NCBI RefSeq assembly: GCF_036227225.1
Contig: NZ_CP109444.1
Location: forward strand, 2,271,001-2,335,000
Reading direction: 5' to 3'
DNA from: Streptomyces sp. NBC_01478
GTDB taxonomy: Bacteria > Actinomycetota > Actinomycetes > Streptomycetales > Streptomycetaceae
DNA: 64,000 bases
Shown: piece after piece, positions 17,433 through 26,246 of the stretch
How the letters are laid out: each line of letters begins with the position of its first letter
How positions within the stretch are numbered: position 1 is the first letter of the stretch
Position numbers and translations under genes: made by a program
Notes under the pieces: generated by a model
Databases searched by the model: none
The model's input: the letters and a program-made list of their open reading frames with translations, nothing else
Told to the model about the DNA's origin: nothing

Positions 17433-18017
17433 ATGCCGCTGCATGTCCCCCCGGCTCCCGCGCCCGCCCTGCGCTCCGTTCTCACGGCACTCGGTTCCCC
17501 CACCGCAGTCCGCGAGGCCCGAACCCCGTCCCTGCGCGCGGCCCAGGGGCCGGCAACACCCGAACTCCCGCTGCCCCTCCATGTGTTGGAGCGCGTCACC
17601 GCGGAGGGGACGGCGGTCACCCGGCTGGCCGGGTGGCGTTTCCTGATCCGCTGCGGTGACCGCGCGGTGGCCGCGGCCGAGACCATGCTGACCCCCGACG
17701 GCTGGGCGTTCTCGCACTTCTTCGAGGGCCCGTACATCGCCTCCACCGAGCGCGCGCTGCGCCAGGCCGAGAACATGAAGGGCGCCCACCAGCCGCGCCT
17801 CCTCTCCGTGCCCGGCCTCTACATGCTGACACTCTGGCTGCACGGCGACCCCACCGCGGACGGCGCCGACGGCCACCCCGTCGCGTCCGATCTGCTGGTC
17901 CCGCTGGCCCCGGCACCGCCCGGCATCGCGGCCCACCGACCGCACCGGGTCGCCGAGTTGCTGCCGCTGCTGACCCATCGGGTGACTCCCGCGCCGCTGC
18001 TCGGTTCGCCCGCCTGA
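17433..18017 (+). CDS. Hypothetical protein, Streptomyces type
   Basis: The 194-residue protein has no recognisable catalytic motif, signal peptide or membrane segment. It has an Ala/Pro-rich head and tail and a central, better-structured stretch (GWRFLIRCGDRAVAAAETML, WAFSHFFEGPYIASTERALR, LYMLTLWLHGD), which suggests one compact domain. The composition of the centre, with W, F, Y and charged residues in balance, supports a real gene. GAGAGGCG lies upstream of the ATG. Function unknown. Confidence 0.75.
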   Translation: MPLHVPPAPAPALRSVLTALGSPTAVREARTPSLRAAQGPATPELPLPLHVLERVTAEGTAVTRLAGWRFLIRCGDRAVAAAETMLTPDGWAFSHFFEGPYIASTERALRQAENMKGAHQPRLLSVPGLYMLTLWLHGDPTADGADGHPVASDLLVPLAPAPPGIAAHRPHRVAELLPLLTHRVTPAPLLGSPA

Positions 18018-18095
18018 CTTTCCCTCGCCGTCACTCTCGTACCCCGTCACCGAATTCCCGGCGGCGGGGTACGATCGCGTTTCCGGCCCTTTCAC

Positions 18096-18137
18096 GCTCG
18101 TAACGCTCGTCCGAGCACGAAATAGCTCGTACGAGCC
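18096..18137. promoter_or_regulatory. Pair of 12-bp palindromes 21 bp apart
   Basis: GCTCGTCCGAGC (18105-18116, one mismatched centre) and GCTCGTACGAGC (18126-18137, perfect) start 21 bases apart, exactly two helical turns. A further half-site GCTCGTAAC lies at 18096. They are upstream of the DUF5999 gene and downstream of the 17433 gene. The phasing suggests a dimer-pair operator. The regulator is unknown. Confidence 0.6.
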
Positions 18138-18300
18138 GGGAATTGGGATGAACCGTCCGCGCGGGTGATGCGTCTTGAACCTGTGAGAAGCGGTGCTGCT
18201 AAATCCCTGCGGATTGACGTCCATGGGGCAACACTGGGTTCGGACCGACTCAACACCACGGGGGACGGACATGACCACAACAGAGCGAGAGATCCCACCA

Positions 18301-18492
18301 ATGTGCAAGCACCAGCCACCGTGTCCCACAGCCGAATCCGCCGACCGGGAGTCCGCCCGCCTCATGGCGCACCACCCGGAACAGGGCTGGAGCCTGCTGT
18401 GCAATGGCGTTCTCCTGTTCGAGGACACCGGTGAGCTCCTGCCCGACGGCCAGATCATCGCCCCACACCGTCAGGTGATGACTGCCGCTTGA
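18301..18492 (+). CDS. DUF5999-family protein
   Basis: The 63-residue protein begins MCKHQPPCPTAESADRESA and continues WSLLCNGVLLFEDTGELLPDG and IAPHR, the standard text of the Streptomyces DUF5999 family. The MCxHxxPC head could bind metal but no function is known. ATG 18301 is chosen because family members start at MCQHQPPCP; an in-frame ATG at 18271 would add ten residues. A pair of palindromes upstream suggests specific regulation. It is followed by a bidirectional hairpin terminator. Confidence 0.85.
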   Translation: MCKHQPPCPTAESADRESARLMAHHPEQGWSLLCNGVLLFEDTGELLPDGQIIAPHRQVMTAA

Positions 18493-18509
18493 GCATTTCA
18501 AGAACATGA

Positions 18510-18545
18510 GGGGCCGGCCGCACACACGAGGTGCGCACCGGCCCC
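18510..18545. terminator. Bidirectional hairpin terminator
   Basis: GGGGCCGG (18510-18517) pairs with CCGGCCCC (18538-18545), with an inner CGCAC/GTGCG pairing. It lies between the DUF5999 gene and the convergent GH43 gene. Confidence 0.7.
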
Positions 18546-18560
18546 GACGCATTTCCGGGG

Positions 18561-20036
18561 TCAATCACCCTCCGTAGTCGGCCGCTTTCCCAGCGCCTCC
18601 TCATAGTCGAACCAGTCGAAGTCCGCCTCACCCTCGGCGACATACATGCCGATCACCCGTCCGGTGAATCCCCCCGCCACCTGCGTGGACAGATAGCGTC
18701 CGTCCAACTTCGCCATTTCCACGGCACCTTGAGGGCCCTCCACCGAAAAGGCGAGGGTGTCGGGGCCGCGCGTGCCGACGCCCGCCGTACCGATGTCGAC
18801 GGCCAGAGTGACCGGCCCTGGCGGCACGGGTTGCTCCGCGACCGCCTGCCGCACCGGGCCGATCCGCGCCACCACACTCGCCACTCCCCCGGCGACCTCC
18901 ACGTCGTAGTGATGCGCCTCGTCCATGCGGACGGACAGGCCGGCGCGTCCGGAGCCGGGGTCGAGCCGGACCGTCGCGCGGCAGTCGGGGTGCTGCTGTC
19001 GGCGTCCGAGGAACACCCGACCCGCCTCACCGCGCAGCGTCAGCCAGCCCGGCCGCTCGGTCAGCGACCAACTGTCGTCCCGCCTGCCGCGCGGGGAGAT
19101 CCAGGAGGCGGCGAGGGTCGGGGCGTCGAAGTCGTCGCGTACCGGCGGGAGTTGGACGGGGTGCCAGGCCGCCGGAGCCGGGTGCCGTTCCTGTACGGGG
19201 CCGACCCGGGGCCAGCCGTCCACCCATTCCACCGGGGTCAGGAACGTCTCGCGGCCCAGGACGTGGAAGCCGGGGAACCAGCCCCGGGGGCGGGTGCCGA
19301 GCAGCACCATCCACCAGGTGCCGTCGGGGGCCGTGACCAGGTCGGCGTGGCCGGTGCTCTGGATGGGGAGGTCCGTGCTGCGGTGGGAGAGGATCGGGTT
19401 GGCAGGGGCCGGTTCGTAGGGGCCGCGCGGGGAGCGGGCGCGGGCGATCGAGACGCTGTGGCCGTGTGCGGTGCCGCCCTCGGCCACCATCAGGTACCAC
19501 CAGTCGCCGACGCGGTAGAGGTGCGGGGCCTCCGGGTGCTGGAGTCCCGTGCCGGACCAGACGGGGAGCGGGCCCTCCAGGAGCTTGCCGGTCGCCGGGT
19601 CGATACGGGCGACCTTCACCCCGGCCACCGCGCACCAGCAGGTGCCGTCGTCGTCCCAGGCCAGGTCGGGGTCGATGCCGGGCATGTCGACGAGTACCGG
19701 GTCCGACCAGGGGCCCTCGGGCCGGTCGGCGGTGACGAGGAAGTTGCCCTTGCCGCCCACGTCGGTGGTGATCAGGTGGAAGCGGCCGTCGTGGTGGCGG
19801 AGGGTCGGGGCGTAGATGCCCGCCGAGGCCGGGGTGTCGTCCGGCAGGTCCAACTGGCTTGGTCTGTCGAGTACGTTGCCGATCTGGCGCCAGTGCACCA
19901 GGTCCCGGCTGTGGAAGAGCGGGACCCCCGGGAAGTACTCGAAGCTGGAGCACGCGAGGTAGTAGTCCTCGCCGACCCGGCACACGCTGGGGTCGGGATG
20001 GAAGCCGCCGATGACAGGGTTGTCGTAGGTCCGCAT
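18561..20036 (-). CDS. Glycoside hydrolase family 43 (beta-xylosidase type)
   Basis: The 491-residue enzyme has the five-bladed propeller landmarks of GH43: the catalytic base Asp in GGFHPDPSVCRVGEDYYLA, the pKa-modulating Asp in GIDPDLAWDDDGTCW, and the catalytic acid Glu in HPEAPHLYRVGDWWYLMVAEGGT. A C-terminal concanavalin-like domain (from about residue 320, FDAPTLAASWISPRGR onward) is that of beta-xylosidases. There is no signal peptide, so it likely acts in the cytoplasm on imported xylo-oligosaccharides. It lies only 57 bases downstream of kdpD on the same strand but no shared function is evident. Confidence 0.92.
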   Translation of the reverse strand: MRTYDNPVIGGFHPDPSVCRVGEDYYLACSSFEYFPGVPLFHSRDLVHWRQIGNVLDRPSQLDLPDDTPASAGIYAPTLRHHDGRFHLITTDVGGKGNFLVTADRPEGPWSDPVLVDMPGIDPDLAWDDDGTCWCAVAGVKVARIDPATGKLLEGPLPVWSGTGLQHPEAPHLYRVGDWWYLMVAEGGTAHGHSVSIARARSPRGPYEPAPANPILSHRSTDLPIQSTGHADLVTAPDGTWWMVLLGTRPRGWFPGFHVLGRETFLTPVEWVDGWPRVGPVQERHPAPAAWHPVQLPPVRDDFDAPTLAASWISPRGRRDDSWSLTERPGWLTLRGEAGRVFLGRRQQHPDCRATVRLDPGSGRAGLSVRMDEAHHYDVEVAGGVASVVARIGPVRQAVAEQPVPPGPVTLAVDIGTAGVGTRGPDTLAFSVEGPQGAVEMAKLDGRYLSTQVAGGFTGRVIGMYVAEGEADFDWFDYEEALGKRPTTEGD

Positions 20037-20093
20037 GTGTCCCCGCTTCTCCGTCCGGCCCGCCTTCGAAAGTTTCGGGCCGATGGGCGAACA

Positions 20094-22640
20094 TTACGGA
20101 GCGGGACTGTAGGTGGCTCCTGAGGTGTCGGCAAGGTCCTGGGCGGGGGCGAGTCGGAGGCTGAGCACCATCGTGAGGCCGCCGCCGGGGGTGTCCTCGG
20201 CGCCGAGTGTGCCGCCGAGGGCCTCGGTGAAGCCGCGGGCGACAGCGAGGCCGAGGCCCACTCCGGCGCCGCGCGGGGCGTCGCCGTAGCGCTGGAAGGG
20301 TTCGAAGATGCGGTTCTTGGCCGCGTCGGGGACGCCGGGGCCGCGGTCGATCACCCGTATCTCGACGCGGTCGGCGATGGCACTCGCCTTGACCAGTACG
20401 GGAGTTCGCTCCGGGCTGTACTTGACCGCGTTCTCGACGATGTTGGCGACCGCGCGTTCCAGCAGGCCCTTGTCGACGGGGACCATGGGCAGGCTCTCCG
20501 GGATGTCGAGTTCGACGCTGTCCTCGGGGACCCCGCCCAGCGCCATCGGGACCACCTCGTCCAGGTCGACCTCGCGGATGATCGGGGTGACCGTGCCGGT
20601 CTGCAGGCGGGACATGTCGAGGAGGTTCCCGACGAGGTTGTCGAGGCGGTCGGCGCCGTCCTCGATGCCGGCCAGGAGTTCCGCCCGGTCCTCGTCCGAC
20701 CAGGCGACGTCCTCGGAACGGAGCGAGGAGACGGCCGCCTTGATGCCTGCCAGCGGGGTGCGCAGGTCGTGGCTCACGGCGGCGAGGAGTGCCGTGCGGA
20801 TGCGGTTGCCCTCGGCCAACGCCCGTGCCTGGTCGGCCTCTTCGCGGAGGCGACGGCGGTCCAGGACCACGGCGGCCTGCGCTGCGAAGGCGGCCAGGAC
20901 GCGGCGGTCCTCGGCCGGCAGGACCCGGCCGGAGAGGGCGAGGGCCATGTGGTCGCCCACCGGTACGTCGACGTCCGCGTCCTCCGGGTTCTGGCAGGGG
21001 CGGGGGCCCACGCTGCCCGCGCAGGTCCAGGGTTCGACGTCGCTCGCGCGCTCCAGCAGGGCGGCGGACTCCATGCCGAAGGTCTCCCGGACCCGTTCCA
21101 GGAGCGCCTCCAGGCTGGTCTCGCCGCGCAGCACATTGCCCGCGAGGAAGGACAGGATCTCCGACTCGGCGCGCAGCCGGGCCGCTTGGTGCGTGCGCCT
21201 CGCGGCCAGGTCGACCACCGAAGCGACCGACACCGCCACGGCCACGAAGATCGCGATGGCGACGATGTTCTTGGGGTCGGCGATGGTGAAGGTGTGCACG
21301 GGCGGGGTGAAGTACCAGTTGAGCAGCAGCGATCCGACCGCCGCCGAGGCCAGTGCGGGGAAGAGTCCGCCGAGCAGGGCCGCCGCCACGGTCAGGGACA
21401 GGAACAGCAACATGTCGTTGGCCAGGCCCACTTCGGGGGCGACACCGCTCAACAGCCAGGTCAGCAGCAGCGGTCCGCCGATTCCGGCCAGCCAGCCCCA
21501 GACGATACGGGCCCGCCCGAGCCGCGCGCCCCGGTTCACGGGCAGTCCGCGCCCCTTGCCCGCCTCGTCGTGGGTGATGAGGTGGACGTCGAGATCGGGA
21601 CCGGACTCACGGGCGACCGTCGAGCCGACGCCGGGCCCGAAGACGTACTGCCAGCCCTTGCGGCGGGAGACACCGAGGACGATCTGGGTGGCGTTCACCC
21701 CGCGCGCGAAGTCCAGCAGGGCCACCGGGATGTCCTCGCCGACGACTTGGTGGAAGGTGCCGCCCAAGTCCTCGACCAGGGTGCGCTGTTGGGCGAGCTC
21801 CTTCGGGGAGGCGGAGGTCAGGCCGTCGCTGCGGGAGATGTAGACCGCCAACACCTCGCCTCCCGCGCCCTTTTCGGCGAGGCGCGCGGCCCGGCGGATC
21901 AGGGTGCGGCCCTCGGGTCCACCGGTCAGGCCGACGACGATCCGCTCGCGCGAGCCCCAGATCGCCGAGACGCGGTGTTCGCTGCGGTACTCCTGGAGGT
22001 AGGCGTCGACCCGGTCGGCGAGCCAGAGCAGCGCCAACTCCCGCAGGGCGGTGAGGTTTCCGGGGCGGAAGTAGTTGGAGAGGGCGGCGTCGACCTTGTC
22101 GGGCTTGTAGATGTTGCCGTGGGCCATCCGGCGCCGTAGCGCGGGTGGTGACATGTCGACGAGTTCGACCTGGTCGGCCCGGCGGACTACCTCGTCCGGG
22201 ACGGTCTCCTGCTGCCGTACGCCGGTGATGGACTCGACGATGTCGCCCAGGGACTCCAGGTGTTGGATGTTGACGGTCGAGATCACGTCGATGCCGGCCG
22301 CCAGCAGCTCTTCGATGTCCTGCCAGCGCTTGGCGTTGCGGGAGCCGGGGATGTTGGTGTGCGGCAGCTCGTCGACGAGGGCCACCTCGGGGTGGCGGGC
22401 GAGGACCGCGTCGACGTCCATCTCGGTGAACGTCGTGTCCCGGTAGGCGAGTTCGCGGCGCGGGATCTCCTCCAGGCCGTGCAGCATCACCTCGGTGCGC
22501 GGCCGGTTGTGGTGCTCGACGAAGGCGACCACGCAGTCGGTGCCCCGCTCGATTCGGCGGTGTGCCTCGGACAGCATCGCGTACGTCTTGCCGACGCCCG
22601 GTGCCGCGCCGAGGTAGATCCGGAGCTTGCCGCGTCCCAT
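20094..22640 (-). CDS. kdpD: Osmosensitive K+ channel histidine kinase KdpD
   Basis: The 848-residue sensor has all KdpD parts in order: the N-terminal KdpD domain with Walker A GAAPGVGKTYAML (residues about 12-24) and VDELPHTNIPGSRNAKRWQDI, a universal-stress-protein-like domain, four close membrane segments with DUF4118 (about 395-490), a GAF-like region, and the kinase core with H-box AVSHDLRTPLAG and the ATP-binding G boxes (VIDRGPGVPD, GAGVGLGLAV). It senses K+/turgor limits and phosphorylates KdpE. kdpE ends one base before its ATG, so both are cotranscribed. Confidence 0.96.
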   Translation of the reverse strand: MGRGKLRIYLGAAPGVGKTYAMLSEAHRRIERGTDCVVAFVEHHNRPRTEVMLHGLEEIPRRELAYRDTTFTEMDVDAVLARHPEVALVDELPHTNIPGSRNAKRWQDIEELLAAGIDVISTVNIQHLESLGDIVESITGVRQQETVPDEVVRRADQVELVDMSPPALRRRMAHGNIYKPDKVDAALSNYFRPGNLTALRELALLWLADRVDAYLQEYRSEHRVSAIWGSRERIVVGLTGGPEGRTLIRRAARLAEKGAGGEVLAVYISRSDGLTSASPKELAQQRTLVEDLGGTFHQVVGEDIPVALLDFARGVNATQIVLGVSRRKGWQYVFGPGVGSTVARESGPDLDVHLITHDEAGKGRGLPVNRGARLGRARIVWGWLAGIGGPLLLTWLLSGVAPEVGLANDMLLFLSLTVAAALLGGLFPALASAAVGSLLLNWYFTPPVHTFTIADPKNIVAIAIFVAVAVSVASVVDLAARRTHQAARLRAESEILSFLAGNVLRGETSLEALLERVRETFGMESAALLERASDVEPWTCAGSVGPRPCQNPEDADVDVPVGDHMALALSGRVLPAEDRRVLAAFAAQAAVVLDRRRLREEADQARALAEGNRIRTALLAAVSHDLRTPLAGIKAAVSSLRSEDVAWSDEDRAELLAGIEDGADRLDNLVGNLLDMSRLQTGTVTPIIREVDLDEVVPMALGGVPEDSVELDIPESLPMVPVDKGLLERAVANIVENAVKYSPERTPVLVKASAIADRVEIRVIDRGPGVPDAAKNRIFEPFQRYGDAPRGAGVGLGLAVARGFTEALGGTLGAEDTPGGGLTMVLSLRLAPAQDLADTSGATYSPAP

Positions 22641-22641
22641 G

Positions 22642-23325
22642 TCATCCTTCGAAGCGGTAGCCCATGCCGGGCTCGGTGATCAGATAGCGGGGGCTCGACG
22701 GGTCCCCCTCCAACTTCCTTCTCAACTGGGCCATATAGACCCGCAGATAGTTGGTCTTGTTGCTCTGGGTCACCCCCCACACCTCCTGCAACAGGTACTT
22801 CTGGGTGACCAGCCGGCCCGGGTTGGTGATCAGGATCTCCAGCAGATGCCACTCGGTGGGGGTGAGCCGGATGTCGTGTCCGTCGCGGGTGGCCTTCTTG
22901 GCGAGCAGGTCGATGGTGAAGTCGTCGGTGGTGACGAGGGTGGTCGTCGGGGCGAGCGGCACGTCCTCGACGCGGCGGACGGCGGCCCGTAGCCGGGCGA
23001 GGAGTTCGTCCATGCTGAACGGCTTGGTGATGTAGTCGTCGGCGCCCGCGTCGAGGGCGGCGACCTTCTCGTCGGAGGCCTGCCGGGCGGACAGCACCAG
23101 GATCGGGACCCGGGTCCAGCCGCGCAGCGCCTTGATGACGTCGACGCCGTCCATGTCGGGCAGCCCGAGGTCGAGCATCACGACGTCCGGCTGCCGCGCG
23201 GCCGCGAGCCGGAGCGCGGTGGCTCCGTCGGGGGCGGCGTCGACGCCGTACTGGCGGGCCTGCATGTTGATCACGAGGGCCCGTACGAGCTGCGGGTCGT
23301 CCTCCACCACCAACACCCGTGTCAT
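22642..23325 (-). CDS. kdpE: Response regulator KdpE
   Basis: The 227-residue OmpR/PhoB-type regulator has an N-terminal receiver (VLVVEDDPQ, phosphoacceptor in VVMLDLGLPDMDG, LSARQASDEKVAALDAGADDYITKPF) and a C-terminal winged helix (IRLTPTEWHLLEILITNPGRLV, VYMAQLRRKLEGD). ATG 23325 is chosen over an upstream codon that would add 12 residues not found in receivers. In this family the DNA site is a direct repeat with about 11-bp period; exactly such repeats occur at several promoters between 28 and 38 kb. The order kdpE-kdpD is the reverse of that in enteric bacteria. Confidence 0.96.
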   Translation of the reverse strand: MTRVLVVEDDPQLVRALVINMQARQYGVDAAPDGATALRLAAARQPDVVMLDLGLPDMDGVDVIKALRGWTRVPILVLSARQASDEKVAALDAGADDYITKPFSMDELLARLRAAVRRVEDVPLAPTTTLVTTDDFTIDLLAKKATRDGHDIRLTPTEWHLLEILITNPGRLVTQKYLLQEVWGVTQSNKTNYLRVYMAQLRRKLEGDPSSPRYLITEPGMGYRFEG

Positions 23326-23362
23326 GGGGGTGTGCCTTTCGTGTGGTCCCTGGCATGGCACC

Positions 23363-23405
23363 GGGAGTCGGCGGTGCCGGGATCCCTCCCGGGCCGCCGA
23401 CTCCC
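23363..23405 (-). terminator. Hairpin between kdpC and kdpE
   Basis: GGGAGTCGGCGG (23363-23374) and CCGCCGACTCCC (23394-23405) form a perfect 12-bp stem; the loop itself contains a smaller CCGGGA/TCCCGG stem. It could end most kdpFABC transcripts or lower kdpED expression relative to the pump genes. Confidence 0.75.
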
Positions 23406-23425
23406 CTGCCGGTCGCGTAACGCCA

Positions 23426-24094
23426 TCAGCTCTTCGTCACAAGGGACTTGAGCGCGATGTTGAGCTCCAGCACGTTCACCGTCGGCTCACCGATGAAGCC
23501 GAGGGTGCGGCCGTCGGTGTGGTCGTCCACCAGCTTCCGCACCTGGGTGACGGTCAGGCCGTTCTTCTCGGCGATGCGGTGGACCTGGAGGTCCGCGTAC
23601 GCCAGGGAGATGTCCGGGTCGAGACCGGAGCCGGAGGAGGTGACGGCGTCGGCGGGCACCTGGGACGCCTTGACCGTGTAGCCGGGCACCGAGTTGTCCT
23701 TGACGACGGCGGCCTTGGCGTCCTTGACCTGCTGGACGAGGACCTTGCTGTCGGCGGAGAGGTTGGTGGCGCCGGACAGGATCAACGAGTACTGCGTGTT
23801 GATGCTGTTGGTGCCGAGACCGTTCTGCGGGCGGCCCTGGAACCACTTCAGATCCGGATCCGGGGTCTCCTGGCCCTTCTTCAACGGCAGGTTGTACGAC
23901 TGCCCGATCAGGGACGAGCCGACGACCTTGCCGTCCGCCTTGATCTCCGAGCCGTTCGCCTTGCCGGGGAAGACCGCCTGGGCGATGCCGGTGACGACCA
24001 GCGGGTAGATGACGCCCGTCACCAGGGTCAGCACGAGCAGGGCGCGCAGGCCCGCCCAGAGCAACCGGGCTGTGTTGGATACCGAGTTGTTCAT
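23426..24094 (-). CDS. kdpC: Potassium-transporting ATPase subunit KdpC
   Basis: The 222-residue subunit has one N-terminal membrane helix (LLVLTLVTGVIYPLVVTGIAQAVFP) followed by the soluble domain with GSSLIGQSYNLP, FQGRP, SGSGLDPDISLAYADLQVHRIA and VRKLVDDHTDGRTLGFIGEPTVNVLELN, the standard KdpC motifs. It is the accessory subunit of the KdpFABC K+ pump in the cytoplasmic membrane. It follows kdpB by 25 bases and is separated from kdpE by a hairpin. Confidence 0.97.
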   Translation of the reverse strand: MNNSVSNTARLLWAGLRALLVLTLVTGVIYPLVVTGIAQAVFPGKANGSEIKADGKVVGSSLIGQSYNLPLKKGQETPDPDLKWFQGRPQNGLGTNSINTQYSLILSGATNLSADSKVLVQQVKDAKAAVVKDNSVPGYTVKASQVPADAVTSSGSGLDPDISLAYADLQVHRIAEKNGLTVTQVRKLVDDHTDGRTLGFIGEPTVNVLELNIALKSLVTKS

Positions 24095-24119
24095 AGCCGA
24101 TCAGCACGCTTTCAAAAAG

Positions 24120-26246
24120 TTACAGCCCGGGGATGAGGGAGATGAGGAGGTCGATGATCTTGATGCCGATGAAGGGCGCGATCAGCCCGCCGATGCCGTA
24201 GATCGTCAGGTTGCGGCGCAGCATCTTGTCGGCGCTGACCGGCCGGTACTGCACACCCCGCAGGGAGAGCGGCACGAGCGCGATGATGACCAGCGCGTTG
24301 AAGATGACCGCCGACAGGATGGCGGAGTCCGGTGAGGACAGGCCCATCACGTTGAGCTTGTCCAGGCCCGGGTAGACGGCCGCGAACAGCGCCGGGATGA
24401 TCGCGAAGTACTTCGCTACGTCGTTGGCGATCGAGAACGTCGTCAACGCGCCCCGGGTGATGAGGAGTTGCTTGCCGATCTCGACGATCTCGATGAGCTT
24501 GGTCGGGTTCGAGTCGAGGTCGACCATGTTGCCGGCCTCCTTCGCGGCCGACGTGCCGGTGTTCATCGCGACGCCGACGTCCGCCTGGGCCAGCGCGGGC
24601 GCGTCGTTCGTGCCGTCGCCGGTCATCGCGACCAGCTTGCCGCCGGCCTGCTCGCGCTTGATGAGCGCCATCTTGTCCTCGGGAGTGGCCTCCGCGAGGA
24701 AGTCGTCGACGCCGGCCTCGTCCGCGATCGCCTTGGCGGTCAGCGGGTTGTCGCCCGTGATCATGATGGTCTTGATGCCCATGCGGCGCAGCTCGTCGAA
24801 CCGCTCGCGCATGCCCGCCTTGACGACGTCCTTGAGGTGGATGACGCCCAACACCCGTGCGCCTTCGGTGTCTTCGACGGCGACGAGCAGCGGGGTGCCG
24901 CCGGCCGCGGAGATCCGGTCGGTGAGCGCGCCGGCGTCCTCGGACACCTCGCCGCCCCGCTCCCGGACCCAGGTGACGACCGAACCGGCCGCGCCCTTGC
25001 GGATCTTGCGCCCGTCGACGTCCACGCCCGACATACGGGTCTGGGCGGTGAAGGCGATCCACTCGGCGTGGGCCAACTCGCCCTGGTGGCGCTCGCGCAG
25101 GCCGTACTTCTCCTTCGCCAGGACGACGATGGAGCGGCCCTCGGGCGTCTCGTCGGCCAGCGAGGAGAGCTGGGCGGCGTCGGCGAGTTCGGCCTCGGTG
25201 GTGCCGGGGACGGGCACGAACTCGGAGGCCTGGCGGTTGCCGAGGGTGATGGTGCCGGTCTTGTCGAGCAGCAGCGTCGAGACGTCGCCCGCGGCCTCGA
25301 CTGCCCTGCCGGACATGGCCAGTACGTTGCGCTGCACCAGCCGGTCCATGCCCGCGATGCCGATCGCGGAGAGCAGCGCGCCGATCGTGGTCGGGATCAG
25401 ACAGACCAGCAGGGCCACCAGCACGATCAACGTGAGGTGCGTGCCCGCGTAGTCCGCGAACGGCGGCAGGGTCGCCACCGCGAGCAGGAAGACGATGGTG
25501 AGGGACGCCAACAGGATGTTCAGGGCGATCTCGTTGGGCGTCTTCTGCCGGGCGGCGCCCTCGACCAGGGCGATCATCCGGTCGATGAAAGTCTCGCCGG
25601 GCTTCGTCGTGATCTTGATGACGATACGGTCGGAGAGGACCTTCGTACCGCCGGTGACGGCCGAACGGTCGCCGCCGGACTCGCGGATGACGGGCGCGGA
25701 CTCACCGGTGATGGCCGACTCGTCGACACTCGCCACGCCCTCCACGACGTCACCGTCGCCGGGGATGATGTCGCCCGCCTCGCACACGACCAGGTCGCCG
25801 ATGCGGAGTTCGGTGCCGGGGACCTGTTCCTCGACGGTGCCGTTGAGCCGTCGGGCCACCGTGTCGGTCTTGGCCTTGCGCAGGGTGTCGGCCTGCGCCT
25901 TGCCGCGGCCCTCGGCGACGGCCTCCGCGAGGTTGGCGAAGATGACGGTCAGCCACAGCCAGGCGCTGATCGCCCAACCGAACCAGTCGCCAGGGTCCTT
26001 GAAGGAGAAGATCGTGGTCAGCACGGACCCGATCCACACCACGAACATGACGGGCGACTTGACCATCACCCGCGGGTCGAGCTTGCGGCAGGCGTCGGGC
26101 AGGGACTTGATCAGTTGCTTCGGGTCGAACAGACCCGCGCCGACACGTCCCTCTTCCTTGTGACCGGTCGGCACATCGCTGTGCGGCGCCCTGGTCGGAG
26201 TGGCTGTGGACATCGAGTCCTCTTGGTTGTCTGTGCGGGTGCTCAT
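24120..26246 (-). CDS. kdpB: Potassium-transporting P-type ATPase subunit KdpB
   Basis: The 708-residue catalytic subunit has the P-type ATPase signatures: TGES in the actuator domain ([12 protein letters not shown]), the phosphorylation site [21 protein letters not shown] in the nucleotide domain, and [18 protein letters not shown]. It hydrolyses ATP to drive K+ import through KdpA. The ATG at 26246 overlaps the kdpA stop (ATGA), which gives translational coupling; a second ATG 11 codons downstream (MSTATPT) is an alternative start. The C-terminus ends in membrane helices with LISLIPGL. Confidence 0.97.
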   Translation of the reverse strand: MSTRTDNQEDSMSTATPTRAPHSDVPTGHKEEGRVGAGLFDPKQLIKSLPDACRKLDPRVMVKSPVMFVVWIGSVLTTIFSFKDPGDWFGWAISAWLWLTVIFANLAEAVAEGRGKAQADTLRKAKTDTVARRLNGTVEEQVPGTELRIGDLVVCEAGDIIPGDGDVVEGVASVDESAITGESAPVIRESGGDRSAVTGGTKVLSDRIVIKITTKPGETFIDRMIALVEGAARQKTPNEIALNILLASLTIVFLLAVATLPPFADYAGTHLTLIVLVALLVCLIPTTIGALLSAIGIAGMDRLVQRNVLAMSGRAVEAAGDVSTLLLDKTGTITLGNRQASEFVPVPGTTEAELADAAQLSSLADETPEGRSIVVLAKEKYGLRERHQGELAHAEWIAFTAQTRMSGVDVDGRKIRKGAAGSVVTWVRERGGEVSEDAGALTDRISAAGGTPLLVAVEDTEGARVLGVIHLKDVVKAGMRERFDELRRMGIKTIMITGDNPLTAKAIADEAGVDDFLAEATPEDKMALIKREQAGGKLVAMTGDGTNDAPALAQADVGVAMNTGTSAAKEAGNMVDLDSNPTKLIEIVEIGKQLLITRGALTTFSIANDVAKYFAIIPALFAAVYPGLDKLNVMGLSSPDSAILSAVIFNALVIIALVPLSLRGVQYRPVSADKMLRRNLTIYGIGGLIAPFIGIKIIDLLISLIPGL

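Noticed and set aside
20308..21843. 511-codon plus-strand frame opposite kdpD
   Set aside because: Ser/Arg/Thr-rich text without motifs, fully antisense to a kinase with intact motifs.
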